From assembly GCF_021044685.1 (NCBI RefSeq), contig NZ_CP088014.1, positions 806,001 to 870,000 of the forward strand: a DNA stretch of 64,000 nucleotides, given 5' to 3'. This DNA comes from Bradyrhizobium daqingense. GTDB lineage: Bacteria; Pseudomonadota; Alphaproteobacteria; Rhizobiales; Xanthobacteraceae. The notes under the pieces are model-generated. The model ran no database searches. It worked only from the letters and a program-made list of their open reading frames with translations, and was not told where the DNA came from. Made by a program: the position numbers and the translations under genes. Positions 29,387-38,363 of the stretch are shown in pieces; the first letter of the stretch is position 1; each line of letters starts with the position of its first letter.

Positions 29387-29779
29387 CTACAACGTCGCGC
29401 GCTGCTTGTCTCGCCCGATGGGCCCGTAAAGGCCGACCCCCGAGGGGACCGGGAGGCGCTGGGCTTCGGGCCTTGCTGCGGCCATCCGGGCCCGCAGATC
29501 GGCCAGTTCGCCCCTGGCCGCCCGGGCATCCGCATCATTCCGTCGCGCAGCGCGCCGCCAATGCCGCTGCCCGAGCCAGACGGCACATCCCCCCGCCAGA
29601 ACGCCGAAGGCGGTGACCAGGGTCAGGAGCAGGAAGAGCGGCAGGGTGACCGAAAGAGACGGATCATCCGTCATGAAGGGATCGAAGGAGACGGTGACGA
29701 ATTGCCGGTTGGCGACGGCGAAAGTCACAAGGATCAGGCCCAGCGGAATCACGATCAGCGCGGTCAGGAACTTTCGCAT
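29387..29779 (-). CDS. LapA-domain inner membrane protein
   Basis: A 130-residue protein. The start at 29779 (MRKFLTALIVIPLGLILVTF) is preferred over the one eight codons upstream. Two membrane segments (about 4-22 and 45-68, LSVTLPLFLLLTLVTAFGVLAGG) enclose a periplasmic loop with the family signature VANRQFVTVSFDPF. A basic coiled-coil-like C-terminus (HWRRAARRNDADARAARGELADLRARM) is cytoplasmic. LapA/YciS proteins help set LPS synthesis with LapB in E. coli, where the gene lies near ihfB's counterpart region in many genomes. No lapB is present here. Confidence 0.8.
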   Translation of the reverse strand: MRKFLTALIVIPLGLILVTFAVANRQFVTVSFDPFMTDDPSLSVTLPLFLLLTLVTAFGVLAGGCAVWLGQRHWRRAARRNDADARAARGELADLRARMAAARPEAQRLPVPSGVGLYGPIGRDKQRATL

Positions 29780-29851
29780 CTCGCTTCGCTCGCCTTGAAT
29801 CAAAGCTTCCGGCCGCGTGGTGTGCGACCCCGGGATTCCCCTGACGCCGGC

Positions 29852-30157
29852 TCAATCTGCCGCGCCGGGATCCGGATGGTCGCGGTTCAGCCGCTCGCGC
29901 ATTTCCTTGCCGGTCTTGAAGAATGGAACGCTCTTCTGGTCGACGGGCACATGGGCGCCGGTGCGCGGATTGCGGCCGGCGCGTGCAGGGCGATGCTTGA
30001 CCGAGAAGGCACCGAAGCCGCGCAGCTCGACACGATCACCGCGTGCGAGGGCCGCTACGATCTCTTCGAGAATCGCATTCACAATGTTCTCGACATCCCG
30101 CTGGTACAGATGCGGGTTGTGCTCGGCGATACGCTGAACAAGTTCGGATTTGATCAT
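29852..30157 (-). CDS. ihfB: Integration host factor subunit beta
   Basis: A 101-residue DNA-bending protein of the HU/IHF family that pairs with IhfA. The start [21 protein letters not shown], the [29 protein letters not shown] arm with the intercalating proline region, and [15 protein letters not shown] are all standard. IHF is the usual partner of RpoN-dependent promoters, and rpoN is 19 kb away in this window. It follows sppA in the order aroA-cmk-rpsA-sppA-ihfB. Confidence 0.96.
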   Translation of the reverse strand: MIKSELVQRIAEHNPHLYQRDVENIVNAILEEIVAALARGDRVELRGFGAFSVKHRPARAGRNPRTGAHVPVDQKSVPFFKTGKEMRERLNRDHPDPGAAD

Positions 30158-30327
30158 CGAGAGATAGGACCCGGAAGCGTCGGATGACCATTTCCGTGAA
30201 AATACCGTGATCTGTCAAGACGCTAAATCAAGGTTGAGCGTCGTGAAAATGCGTGACAAATGCCGAAAAAGCAGGCTGGCCCGGCACGCGCGAGACGGGA
30301 AAAACCTTCGGAACTCGCCTGGTTCCC

Positions 30328-31308
30328 TCAGTTTGACGCGGCCGGCTGCCACAGGGCCAGCATTCCATCCATTCCGAACCGATCGACAGCCTGTACGACA
30401 CCGGTTTGACCGATTTGCTGCGCAATCGAGCCTAAACCCAGCGCTTCCAGCGTCACGGCAGCGGCCGTCCTGAGGAACGTCAGATCGCCCAAGCGCGGCT
30501 GGAGCTTGTAATCGCGCACGCTGAGTCCCTTCTTCACGCCCTTGTTCTCAACCAGCCAGGTCACCGCCGTCTTCTCGTCGCCGATCTGGTCGATCAGCTT
30601 GAGGTCGATCGCTTGGCGGCCGGTGAAGACGCGGCCATCGGCCACTTTCTCCAGCTGCGTGTCATCCATGCCACGCCGTTCCTTCACCAGACCCCTGAAC
30701 CAGGAATAGGAATCCTTCACCAGCGCGTCGAGCGCGGCGCGCGCCTCCGGGCTGGTGGGCTCGAAACCATTGGGCGCGGCCTTCAGCGGCGACGATTTCA
30801 CCTCCTCGACCTTGACGCCGATGGTCTTCAACAGCTCGCTGACGTTCGGATACTGAAACAGCACGCCGATCGAGCCGACCAGCGAGCTCTGCTGGGCGAC
30901 GATATGGTCGCTCGCGATCGCGGTGATGTAACCGCCGGAGGCGGCAAGGCCCTCGACCACGACGACCAGCGGCTTCTTCGCCTTCAGCCGGGTGAGCGAG
31001 TCATAGAGCTGCTCGGATCCGGCAGTGGTGCCGCCCGGCGAGTTGATGTGCACGATGACGGCAGCAGCCTGCGAATTCTCCAGCCGCTCCAGCGCCTGGG
31101 TGCGTTCGGAATCGCTGCGGATCAGGCCCTCGATGTTGACGCGCGCGATCGAGCCGGCAGATGCGAAGGTGCCGCGCGCGCCTGGGGTCGCGATCAGCGC
31201 AACGCTCGCAATCGCCGCGATCGCGATCAACGCAGCCATCACGCGCCAGAACGTCAGCTTGCGGCGGATCCTGCGGCGATCCACGATGATGTCAGAATCG
31301 AGCGACAT
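30328..31308 (-). CDS. sppA: Signal peptide peptidase SppA, S49 family, short form
   Basis: A 326-residue membrane-anchored serine protease that degrades cleaved signal peptides. An N-terminal transmembrane segment (VMAALIAIAAIASVALIATPGA) precedes a single S49 domain. The nucleophile Ser is in VVEGLAASGGYITAIASDHIVA, and SLVGSIGVLFQYPNVSELL with a following Lys-containing stretch (VEEVKSSPLKA) supplies the general base region. The short length means one catalytic domain per chain, with oligomerisation expected. It lies between rpsA and ihfB. Confidence 0.93.
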   Translation of the reverse strand: MSLDSDIIVDRRRIRRKLTFWRVMAALIAIAAIASVALIATPGARGTFASAGSIARVNIEGLIRSDSERTQALERLENSQAAAVIVHINSPGGTTAGSEQLYDSLTRLKAKKPLVVVVEGLAASGGYITAIASDHIVAQQSSLVGSIGVLFQYPNVSELLKTIGVKVEEVKSSPLKAAPNGFEPTSPEARAALDALVKDSYSWFRGLVKERRGMDDTQLEKVADGRVFTGRQAIDLKLIDQIGDEKTAVTWLVENKGVKKGLSVRDYKLQPRLGDLTFLRTAAAVTLEALGLGSIAQQIGQTGVVQAVDRFGMDGMLALWQPAASN

Positions 31309-31668
31309 CGAGATATCTCCAAATGAAAGATTGGGCGCGTTGTGCCGTCACGGCGTGACCAACGGCTTATCTGGATACATCAATTGCGGCGCAATTTGAA
31401 GAAAACAAGGCTGTGATGGCGGGGTGAGCAAGCCGCCGCAAACTCAGTCGTCACCCCCGCGAAGGCGGGGATCCATACCCCAGGGCGTATTTGTCGGAGG
31501 AAGCGGGTAACTCCGAATCCTCGTCAAACTTCTCCCTGTGGTTATGGGTCCCGGATCAGCGCTCCGCTTCGCTGCGCTTGTCCGGGCCGACAGCGGAATT
31601 TCTGGTGACAGCAACAAAAAAGCCCCGGCTCACGCCGGGGCTTCGATGCAGCGAGACGAAAGTCTCGC
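31309..31668. other. 360-base intergenic region between rpsA and sppA
   Basis: Contains the rpsA terminator (31614-31641), and at 31449-31590 a degenerate repeat with a CCCCCGC/GCGGGG hairpin and an arm ending in GCGCTTGTCCGGGCC that recalls the dispersed palindromic repeat. No supported gene is seen. A promoter for sppA-ihfB would be expected at 31310-31400. Confidence 0.55.
31614..31641 (-). terminator. Rho-independent terminator of rpsA
   Basis: On the minus strand GCCCCGGC-GTGA-GCCGGGGC is followed by TTTTTTGT, a textbook intrinsic terminator 27 bases after the rpsA stop. Confidence 0.93.
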
Positions 31669-33375
31669 TTACTTGCTGTCGCGGTTCTTGAGCGCGGTGC
31701 CAAGGATGTCGCCGAGCGTCGCGCCCGAATCGGAGGAGCCGTACTGCGCGATGGCTTCCTTCTCTTCGGCGACTTCGAGCGCCTTGATCGACACCTGGAC
31801 CTTGCGGGCCTTCTTGTCGAACTGGATCACGCGGGCATCGACCTTCTCGCCGACGGCGAAGCGTTCGGCGCGCTGGTCGTTGCGGTCACGCGCGAGCTCG
31901 GAGCGCTTGATGAAGGTGCTGAAGTCGGTACCGGCGATCTTCACCTCGATACCGCTGTCCTTCACTTCGAGCACCTCGCAGGTCACGACCGCGCCCTTCT
32001 TGACATCGCCCGGCTCGGCGAAGGGGTCGCCTTCGAGCTGCTTGATGCCGAGCGAGATGCGCTCCTTCTCGACGTCCACGTCGAGCACCACGGCCTTCAC
32101 CATGTCGCCCTTCTTGTAGTTGTCGATCACCTGCTCGCCCGGAAGCTTCCAGTCGAGGTCGGAGAGATGGACCATGCCGTCGACGTCGCCTTCCAGGCCC
32201 AGGAACAGACCGAACTCGGTCTTGTTCTTGACCTCGCCCTCGACCACCGAACCGGTCGGGTGACCTTCGACGAAGACCTCCCAGGGGTTGCGCATGGTCT
32301 GCTTGAGGCCGAGCGAGATGCGGCGCTTGACGGAATCGACTTCCAGCACCTGCACGTCGACTTCCTGCGAGGTCGACACGATCTTGCCGGGGTGCATGTT
32401 CTTCTTGGTCCACGACATCTCGGAGACGTGGATCAGGCCTTCGATGCCCGGCTCGAGCTCGACGAACGCACCGTAGTCGGTGATGTTGGTGACGCGGCCG
32501 GTGAAACGGGCACCCAGCGGGTACTTGGCTTCGATGCCCTGCCACGGATCGTCCAGCAGCTGCTTCATGCCCAGCGAGATGCGGTGCGTCTCGTGGTTGA
32601 TCTTGATGATCTTGACCTTCACGGTCTGGCCGATCGAGAGCACCTCGGTCGGGTGGTTGACGCGGCGCCACGCGATGTCGGTGACGTGCAGCAGGCCGTC
32701 GATGCCGCCGAGATCAACGAACGCACCGTAATCGGTGATGTTCTTGACCACGCCGTCGATGACCTGACCCTCTTCGAGGTTCTGCACCAGCTCCTGACGC
32801 TGCTCGGCGCGGGTCTCTTCGAGAACCGTGCGGCGGGACACCACGATGTTGCCGCGGCGGCGGTCCATCTTGAGGATCTGGAACGGCTGCGAGTTGTTCA
32901 TCAGCGGCGCAACGTCGCGGATCGGACGGATGTCGACCTGCGAGCGCGGCAGGAAGGCCACGGCACCGTCGAGGTCGACGGTGAAGCCGCCCTTGACCTG
33001 GTTGAAGATGACCCCGTTGACCTTCTCGTTGTTCTGGAACGCCTTCTCGAGCTTGCCCCAGCTCTCCTCGCGGCGCGCCTTGTCGCGCGAGAGGACAGCC
33101 TCGCCGAGGGCGTTCTCGATGCGATCGAGGAACACTTCCACCTCGTCGCCGACCTTGATCTCGCTGTCGCGGCCGGGGCCGGAAAATTCGCGCAGGGCCA
33201 CACGGCCCTCGGTCTTCAGGCCGACGTCGATGACGGCCATGTCTTTTTCAATTGCAACCACCTTGCCCTTGACGACGGAGCTTTCCTGCAGGTTCCCGCC
33301 TGCGAAGGACTCGTCGAGCATCGCTGCGAAATCGTCGCGCGAGGGGCTATAGGTATCAGCAGAAGTCGAAGCCAT
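31669..33375 (-). CDS. rpsA: 30S ribosomal protein S1
   Basis: A 568-residue protein with six S1 (OB-fold) repeats, easily seen from recurring G-x-V-x-x-I-x-x-x-G-x-F-V-x-L units such as GVVKNITDYGAFVDLGGIDG, GRVTNITDYGAFVELEPGIEG and GEVKNKTEFGLFLGLEGDVDG. It helps load mRNA onto the 30S subunit. The start at 33375 (MASTSADTYSPSRDDFAAML) has a GGAG site seven bases upstream. The 76-codon upstream extension of the frame was rejected. It follows cmk after 267 bases and ends in a strong terminator. Confidence 0.98.
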   Translation of the reverse strand: MASTSADTYSPSRDDFAAMLDESFAGGNLQESSVVKGKVVAIEKDMAVIDVGLKTEGRVALREFSGPGRDSEIKVGDEVEVFLDRIENALGEAVLSRDKARREESWGKLEKAFQNNEKVNGVIFNQVKGGFTVDLDGAVAFLPRSQVDIRPIRDVAPLMNNSQPFQILKMDRRRGNIVVSRRTVLEETRAEQRQELVQNLEEGQVIDGVVKNITDYGAFVDLGGIDGLLHVTDIAWRRVNHPTEVLSIGQTVKVKIIKINHETHRISLGMKQLLDDPWQGIEAKYPLGARFTGRVTNITDYGAFVELEPGIEGLIHVSEMSWTKKNMHPGKIVSTSQEVDVQVLEVDSVKRRISLGLKQTMRNPWEVFVEGHPTGSVVEGEVKNKTEFGLFLGLEGDVDGMVHLSDLDWKLPGEQVIDNYKKGDMVKAVVLDVDVEKERISLGIKQLEGDPFAEPGDVKKGAVVTCEVLEVKDSGIEVKIAGTDFSTFIKRSELARDRNDQRAERFAVGEKVDARVIQFDKKARKVQVSIKALEVAEEKEAIAQYGSSDSGATLGDILGTALKNRDSK

Positions 33376-33642
33376 TTGTTCTCCAGTTGCGGATGTCGTG
33401 CCGGCCGTTGGGTTCATGGGCGCATCGCACGCGCAGTGTCGGAAGGTCCGCAAAACCTTCGAGCGACCGCTCGCTGCTCCGGCGCGGCGCCGAAACAGCG
33501 GAAACGGGCCGGCTGAGGCCCGCGCGTTCGATACGTGGAAAATTCTTTGTCCGGAGCCTCGATCGCGTCGGCCCCAAACGGGGACCTGACGTGTCGACCT
33601 CAAAGAGCGGGAGCGGGCACTTCCTCCAATGACGGCTGCGGC

Positions 33643-34281
33643 TTAACCCCGCGACCGGCCCGCTCGGACGGCCTCGATAATGTCGATGGCGGCCCGGACG
33701 CCGCCTTCTATATCCAGTTGAGAGTTATCTAGCAAGTAAGCATCCGGGGCCGGTTTTAAAGGCGCAATCGGCCGGTTCTTGTCGCGTTCGTCGCGCTGGA
33801 TGATGTCGGCAAGCACAGCGGCCTCGTCCGCATCCTCGCCCCTCGCCCGGGCCTCCATGGTCCGGCGGCGGGCGCGGACCTTGGGGTCGGCGACGACGAA
33901 GATCTTCACGTCGGCATGCGGGCAGATCACGGTTCCAATGTCCCGGCCGTCCAGCACCGCGCCGGGCGGATCGGCGGCGAATTGCCGCTGGAAATTGAGG
34001 AGGGCTTCCCGGACCCTTGGGATTGCCGACACGATCGAGGCACCCTCGCCGGCCAATTGGGTTTTCAGGGCCGGATTGCCGAATTTTTCGGGATCGAGCT
34101 CCAAAGCGGCTTGCACCGCGGCCGCTTCGTCGTTGAGATCGTGGCCGGACTGCATGAGGGCATAGGCGACCGCGCGATAGATCACGCCGGTATCGAGGTG
34201 ACGATAACCGTAATGGTGGGCAAGACGCTTGCCGAGCGTCCCCTTGCCCGAGGCCGCAGGCCCGTCGATGGCGATGATCAT
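33643..34281 (-). CDS. cmk: Cytidylate kinase
   Basis: A 212-residue kinase for CMP and dCMP. The P-loop is [13 protein letters not shown] at the N-terminus, followed by [12 protein letters not shown], the substrate-binding [20 protein letters not shown] and the lid [16 protein letters not shown]. The start at 34281 is fixed by the P-loop. It starts five bases after the stop of the small protein gene, so it now depends on an inserted pair for translation coupling rather than on aroA as in the ancestral order aroA-cmk-rpsA. Confidence 0.97.
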   Translation of the reverse strand: MIIAIDGPAASGKGTLGKRLAHHYGYRHLDTGVIYRAVAYALMQSGHDLNDEAAAVQAALELDPEKFGNPALKTQLAGEGASIVSAIPRVREALLNFQRQFAADPPGAVLDGRDIGTVICPHADVKIFVVADPKVRARRRTMEARARGEDADEAAVLADIIQRDERDKNRPIAPLKPAPDAYLLDNSQLDIEGGVRAAIDIIEAVRAGRSRG

Positions 34282-34286
34282 GTGAC

Positions 34287-34694
34287 TCAAACCTTGGCTG
34301 TCTGGGGCCCGCGGGCGCGTCGCAATGGCCGTTCTTCGGTGAAAATGTTGCGAGACGCGAATTCGGCGGGACTCGCAAAGGTGAGATATTCGCGCATCGC
34401 GTCGGATGGCGACGACGCCGTGAACCATGGTTCTGCAAGGCGCCGAGCCGGATCGCAAACCCACGCCGGCACCCGGCCAAGGCGACGTTGTTTGGCCAGA
34501 TATTCGGCAATCGCCCCGACCAAGGCGTCGAGCCGTTCGTTCCGCGTCAGTACCGGCTCGTCCGCGATCGCCTCATATTGAGCAAGGCCTGTCCCCACCA
34601 GCTCGAAGGCATCAAGGAATTCGGCCAACGTCGTGTCCTGCGGCGCACCGGCGCAAATGCGATCGACGGCTTCAGCGAGGGTATTCGGGCGCAT
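34287..34694 (-). CDS. Small protein of unknown function, partner of the nucleotidyltransferase
   Basis: A 135-residue protein without a fold I can name. The N-terminal half is helical ([28 protein letters not shown]). The C-terminal half holds a run [16 protein letters not shown] and then [11 protein letters not shown] recall similar 'PAW..DP.R.L..PWF...F..RNIF' tails in small proteins encoded beside DUF6036-type nucleotidyltransferases, some with an HTH domain, but this is memory and not a search. It overlaps the nucleotidyltransferase gene by 23 bases and ends five bases before cmk, so the three are coupled. An antitoxin- or toxin-like role is inference. Confidence 0.7.
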   Translation of the reverse strand: MRPNTLAEAVDRICAGAPQDTTLAEFLDAFELVGTGLAQYEAIADEPVLTRNERLDALVGAIAEYLAKQRRLGRVPAWVCDPARRLAEPWFTASSPSDAMREYLTFASPAEFASRNIFTEERPLRRARGPQTAKV

Positions 34695-35277
34695 CCGCTC
34701 CTCCCGCCACGTCCATGTTTTTCAGCAGGAAACGCTGCTTCTCGGAAGATGCCGCGCTCACCGGGAAATACCGGCCGAGCAGCGCGATGGCTTCCTCCAC
34801 GGTCGAGATTCCAACCACTTTCATCAAGTTCAAAATATCCAGCCGCTCCGTCTCTCCGCGAACTGGGTCCGTGATCCGGAACGCCTTCAATTTCAGCGCC
34901 AATAGATATGCGGCGGAGGGCACCGAGACCTCAAGTCCTGGCGGCGTGCCGTCGCGCGGAAAAGTGCCGAATTCCAGATGATCCGCGGCGTGATCGGCGA
35001 GGGGGCTGAGGTGGAATGCCACATGATCATTGAACCAGTCGGCGCTCCATCCATTTTTGGCAGCAATTTCGGCCGTCGTTCTTTCCAGCCAGTCTGGCAG
35101 CGGATGCTCGAGCTTCGATACGTCGACGTCCTCGGTCGCAAAGCGAAAATTGCTGGCGAGCATGAGGGCGGAGCCGCCATAGACCGCGATCTGAAGCTTG
35201 GTTCCCGCATCGGCCGCGGCGCGGCCGATCGAATCGAAAGCATCCAGCAAGGCGTCGCGGTCGAAGGCTGCACTCAT
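34672..35277 (-). CDS. DUF6036-type nucleotidyltransferase
   Basis: A 201-residue protein. Residues around 33-53 read AVYGGSALMLASNFRFATEDV and continue DV, which fits the minimal nucleotidyltransferase core GG[S/G]...D-x-D with two metal-binding Asp. A C-terminal region (LLALKLKAFRITDPVRGETERLDILNLMKVV) matches the helical DxxDI part seen in AbiEii/DUF6036-like enzymes. Such enzymes can modify tRNA or a partner protein in toxin-antitoxin or phage-defence pairs. It begins 10 bases after the aroA stop and overlaps the next gene. Function here is unproven. Confidence 0.78.
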   Translation of the reverse strand: MSAAFDRDALLDAFDSIGRAAADAGTKLQIAVYGGSALMLASNFRFATEDVDVSKLEHPLPDWLERTTAEIAAKNGWSADWFNDHVAFHLSPLADHAADHLEFGTFPRDGTPPGLEVSVPSAAYLLALKLKAFRITDPVRGETERLDILNLMKVVGISTVEEAIALLGRYFPVSAASSEKQRFLLKNMDVAGGADAPEYPR

Positions 35278-35287
35278 GGCCGCGGCC

Positions 35288-36625
35288 TCATGAAAACTCG
35301 GCCCCGAGGGAACGCATCATCGGAATGAAATCCGGGAAACTGGTGGCGATGAAAGCGGTATCGTCGACGCCCACCGGCTGATCGGAGGCACAGCCCATCA
35401 CCAGGGCCGACATCGCGATGCGATGGTCCATGTGGGTGGCGACAACGCCGCCGCCGGGAACGTGACCGCGGCCCTCGACGATGAGGTCGTCGCCTGACAC
35501 CTCGACCTTGACGCCGTTGACGCGCAGCATCGCGGCAGTGGCCTCCAGGCGGTCGGATTCTTTGACGCGCAGCTCCTGCAGGCCGCGCATGATCGTGGTG
35601 CCTTCGGCAAAGGACGCGGCCACCGCCAGCACCAGATATTCGTCGATCATCGAGGGCGCGCGCTCGGGGGGCACTTCGACGCCGCGCAATTTCGATGCGC
35701 GCACGCGCAAGCGCGCCATCGGCTCGCCGGCGTCGCCGCGCACCTCGCTCTCCTCGATCGAGCCGCCCATCTCGCGCAGTGTGGTGAACAAGCCGGTGCG
35801 CAGCGGATTGGTCATGACGTCGGACAGAACGACGTCGGATCCCTCGGCGATCAGCGCGGCGACGACCGGGAAAGCTGCCGAGGAGGGATCCGCGGGCACA
35901 ACGACATTGGCGCCGTGCAGTTCGGCCTGGCCCGCCAGCGTGATGCGGCGGCCGTGCTGGCCTTCCTGAATTGAAGTGATGTCGGCACCAAAGTGCTTCA
36001 GCATCAGCTCGGTATGATCGCGGCTGGCTTCGCTCTCGATCACCGTAGTGGTGCCCGGCGCGGCCAGGCCCGCCAGCAGCACGGCCGACTTGATCTGGGC
36101 CGAGGCGACCGGGGTCTTGTAAGTGATCGGCAGGGGATCGCGTGCGCCCTGGAGGGTCAGCGGCAGGCGTCCGCCCTCGCTGCCCGAGACGACCTTGGCG
36201 CCCATCTTTTCGAGCGGATCGAGGATTCGGCGCATGGGGCGGCTGCGCAGCGACGCATCCCCGTCGAACACCGCCGAGATCGGGCAGCCCGCGACGGCAC
36301 CCATGACCAGCCGGCAGCCGGTGCCGGAATTGCCGAAATCCAGCGCCGCCTTGGGCTGCGCGAAGCCCCCGACGCCAACGCCGTTCACCTTCCAGGCGAA
36401 ATCGCCGGTCCGCTCGACCGTGGCGCCCAGCGCCTGCATGGATTTGGCGGTGTTGAGGACGTCCTCGCCCTCTAGCAGGCCAGAAATCCTGGTTTCGCCG
36501 ACCGCGAGCGCACCCAGGATCAGGGCCCGATGCGAGATCGACTTGTCCCCGGGCACCCGTACTTTCCCGGTCAGGGGACCGCTGGCGCGAGACTGCAGCG
36601 GCCTCGGTTGGTCGGAATGAGTCAA
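35288..36625 (-). CDS. aroA: 3-phosphoshikimate 1-carboxyvinyltransferase (class II-like EPSP synthase)
   Basis: A 445-residue enzyme of the shikimate pathway that joins PEP to shikimate-3-phosphate. Motifs: [84 protein letters not shown] and [14 protein letters not shown]. The arrangement is like the class II enzyme of Agrobacterium CP4, but Gly101 stands where CP4 has the Ala that weakens glyphosate binding. A TTG start at 36625 with AAGGA eight bases upstream fits best and gives the usual [10 protein letters not shown] start; the frame is open to 36754. It is divergent from the TIGR02300 gene. Confidence 0.94.
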   Translation of the reverse strand: MTHSDQPRPLQSRASGPLTGKVRVPGDKSISHRALILGALAVGETRISGLLEGEDVLNTAKSMQALGATVERTGDFAWKVNGVGVGGFAQPKAALDFGNSGTGCRLVMGAVAGCPISAVFDGDASLRSRPMRRILDPLEKMGAKVVSGSEGGRLPLTLQGARDPLPITYKTPVASAQIKSAVLLAGLAAPGTTTVIESEASRDHTELMLKHFGADITSIQEGQHGRRITLAGQAELHGANVVVPADPSSAAFPVVAALIAEGSDVVLSDVMTNPLRTGLFTTLREMGGSIEESEVRGDAGEPMARLRVRASKLRGVEVPPERAPSMIDEYLVLAVAASFAEGTTIMRGLQELRVKESDRLEATAAMLRVNGVKVEVSGDDLIVEGRGHVPGGGVVATHMDHRIAMSALVMGCASDQPVGVDDTAFIATSFPDFIPMMRSLGAEFS

Positions 36626-36784
36626 GATTGTGTCCTTGGATGAGCCCTGAGGCGCTGGGGCGCAGGTACCACATGGTCCGTGCCCCGTCACGGGCATGTC
36701 GTTCTCCCGTAATGCGCTATTGACAGCGGGCCGCCAACTAGCCAAGTGAAGCACCGCTTTTCAGACATTCCCAGGATTCCTGCC

Positions 36785-37189
36785 GTGGCCAAGTCCGAAC
36801 TCGGAACCAAACGCATTTGCCCGACCACGGGCAAGAAGTTCTATGACCTCAACAAGAATCCGGTGATCTCGCCCTATACCGGCGAGGTGGTGCCTATCGC
36901 GCCCGTTGCCCCCGCACGCGCGTCCCGCGGCGCCGAGCGCAACATGGCCCAGGACACTACGCCGGAGCCGGCCGAGGCCGAAGAGATGGTCTCGCTCGAG
37001 GAAGCCGATGCCGAGGAGAACACCGGCAAGGTCAAGGCCGTCGTGCCCGAATCCGAGGACGACATCGAGGTCGACGAGACCCTCGACGACGACGATGACG
37101 ATGATTCGACCTTTATTGCCGACGAGGAAGAGGGCGATGAGGACGTGACCGACATCATTGGTGATGTCGGAGGTGATGAAGAGACTTGA
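36785..37189 (+). CDS. TIGR02300 family (FYDLN acid domain) protein
   Basis: A 134-residue protein from GTG 36785 (V/M-AKSELGTKRICPTTGKKFYDLNKNPVIS), the conserved N-terminus with the FYDLN motif. The C-terminal half is extremely acidic, with a run of seven Asp (DDDDDDD) near 103-109. A single Cys (RICP) is present. The family is restricted to Alphaproteobacteria and its function is unknown. The ATG at 36746 would add 13 residues that are not family-like. It stands alone and is followed by a short palindrome and tRNA-Ala. Confidence 0.88.
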   Translation: MAKSELGTKRICPTTGKKFYDLNKNPVISPYTGEVVPIAPVAPARASRGAERNMAQDTTPEPAEAEEMVSLEEADAEENTGKVKAVVPESEDDIEVDETLDDDDDDDSTFIADEEEGDEDVTDIIGDVGGDEET

Positions 37190-37204
37190 GATCAGTCCTG
37201 ATCT
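37189..37204 (+). terminator. Short hairpin after the TIGR02300 gene
   Basis: AGATCA-GTCC-TGATCT forms a 6-bp stem overlapping the stop codon and is followed by GTGAAAAAG. Possible weak terminator before the tRNA gene. Confidence 0.3.
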
Positions 37205-37284
37205 GTGAAAAAGGGTGCACCGCGCGAGTCGGAAAGGCTCGCCGGTAGGGGGTGATCCACCAGATTCACCCCGTTCAGGGTTAA

Positions 37285-37357
<73 letters not shown>

Positions 37358-37360
<3 letters not shown>

Positions 37361-37420
37361 CGCTTCGCCCTTCGGGCTACGCGTGGCGCAGCCACGGGGA
37401 GCCTGAAGGGCGAAGCGTGG
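37358..37420. repeat. Inverted repeat abutting tRNA-Ala
   Basis: CCACGCTTCGCCCTTCGGGC (37358-37377, with the next T also pairing) is matched by the reverse complement at 37400-37420, 21 bp per arm with one mismatch. The 21-base centre itself has a GTGGC/GCCAC stem. A third fragment (CGAAGCCCGAAGGGCGAAG, 37428-37446) follows. The left arm starts on the tRNA CCA end. It could fold as a terminator or be a mobile palindromic element. Confidence 0.75.
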
Positions 37421-37494
37421 TGTCCGGCGAAGCCCGAAGGGCGAAGACGGACCAGTGAGGCCCCACCTAACGACCACCCAGGCGATAGCCGTCA

Positions 37495-37737
37495 ATGTGG
37501 TACGTCTACATCCTCCGCAGCATCGAATTTCCCGAGCAGGAATACATCGGCGCCACGCAAGACTTGAAGCGGCGGATTCCGGAACACAATGCCGGCAAAT
37601 CCAGCCACACCGCCAAGTTCAAGCCTTGGACGTTGATCTGGTACTGCGCCTTCGCGGACAAGCATAAAGCGCTCGCGTTTGAGGCGTATCTGAAATCCCA
37701 CTCGGGCCGCGCCTTCACGAAGAAGCGGCTGTCCTAG
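37495..37737 (+). CDS. GIY-YIG nuclease family protein
   Basis: An 80-residue single-domain protein. The GIY-YIG strand pair reads WYVYILRS...QEYIGATQDLKRRIPEHNAG, so the tyrosines and the catalytic Arg are present, followed by a KPWTLIWYCAFADKHKALAFEAYLKS tail as in UPF0213/YhbQ-like proteins. The family cuts structured DNA or is of unknown role. It lies just downstream of tRNA-Ala and the inverted repeat, a place where small mobile genes collect. It converges on ohrR with a 10-base gap. Confidence 0.9.
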   Translation: MWYVYILRSIEFPEQEYIGATQDLKRRIPEHNAGKSSHTAKFKPWTLIWYCAFADKHKALAFEAYLKSHSGRAFTKKRLS

Positions 37738-37747
37738 GCCGATCCCC

Positions 37748-38209
37748 CTACTCCCCGATCACCGCATTCAGCCGATCCCGCAGCGCGACGATCTCGTCCT
37801 TCATCGCGACCAGTTCCGACACCGAGCAATCCGACGCCGCCAGGATCGATTGCGGCACGGCGCGCGCCTTGTCCTTCAGCGCGTGGCCCTGCGGCGTCAG
37901 GGCGATCAGCACCTGACGTTCGTCCTCTTTCGACCGCGTGCGCTTGACGAGATGAGCGGCCTCGAGCCGCTTGAGCAGCGGCGTCAGCGTGCCGGAATCG
38001 AGGAACAGCTTCTCGCCGATGTCCTTCACCGGCACGTCGTCGCGCTCCCACAACACCAGCATCACCAGATATTGCGGATAGGTCAGGCCGAGCCGGTCCA
38101 AGAGCGGCTTGTAGACTCGGTTGAAGGCATGCGTGGCCGAATAGACCGCGAAGCAGATCTGGTTGTCGAGCCGCAGCGGGGCGTCCGCCGCCGATGGTTT
38201 CCGGGCCAT
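37748..38209 (-). CDS. ohrR: OhrR, MarR-family organic peroxide sensor
   Basis: A 153-residue MarR-type repressor. The reactive cysteine of OhrR is present as Cys19 in [20 protein letters not shown]. The winged-helix region follows ([38 protein letters not shown]). Start 38209 (MARKPSA) is chosen over upstream ATGs that lie in the operator region. When organic hydroperoxide oxidises the cysteine, the protein leaves DNA and ohr is expressed. It is divergent from ohr, and two palindromes lie in the 154-base gap. Confidence 0.93.
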   Translation of the reverse strand: MARKPSAADAPLRLDNQICFAVYSATHAFNRVYKPLLDRLGLTYPQYLVMLVLWERDDVPVKDIGEKLFLDSGTLTPLLKRLEAAHLVKRTRSKEDERQVLIALTPQGHALKDKARAVPQSILAASDCSVSELVAMKDEIVALRDRLNAVIGE

Positions 38210-38261
38210 GGAGAATCTCACAGGGATTTGCCGCATTGTGGGGGCGGGCGGCCGCATATTC

Positions 38262-38275
38262 AATTGCGAACAATT
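38262..38275. promoter_or_regulatory. Candidate OhrR operator 1
   Basis: AATTG-CGAA-CAATT, an inverted repeat in an AT-rich stretch between ohrR and ohr. Its core ATTGCGNNCAAT is shared with operator 2. Confidence 0.55.
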
Positions 38276-38294
38276 AAATGTGAGACCCAACGAT

Positions 38295-38314
38295 TTAGAT
38301 TGCGCGCAATCTAA
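38295..38314. promoter_or_regulatory. Candidate OhrR operator 2
   Basis: TTAGATTGCGCGCAATCTAA is a perfect 20-bp palindrome 50 bases before the ohr start. Its centre is 36 bases from that of operator 1. It likely overlaps the ohr promoter. Confidence 0.65.
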
Positions 38315-38363
38315 TTGTCTGCGATATGGACCCTGTCCACCCGAACCCCCAAGGGAGATGAAA

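Noticed and set aside
33376..33603. N-terminal extension of ribosomal protein S1 by 76 residues
   Set aside because: The upstream stretch is Arg/Ala-rich without S1 similarity, and ATG 33375 has a GGAG site and the conserved N-terminus.
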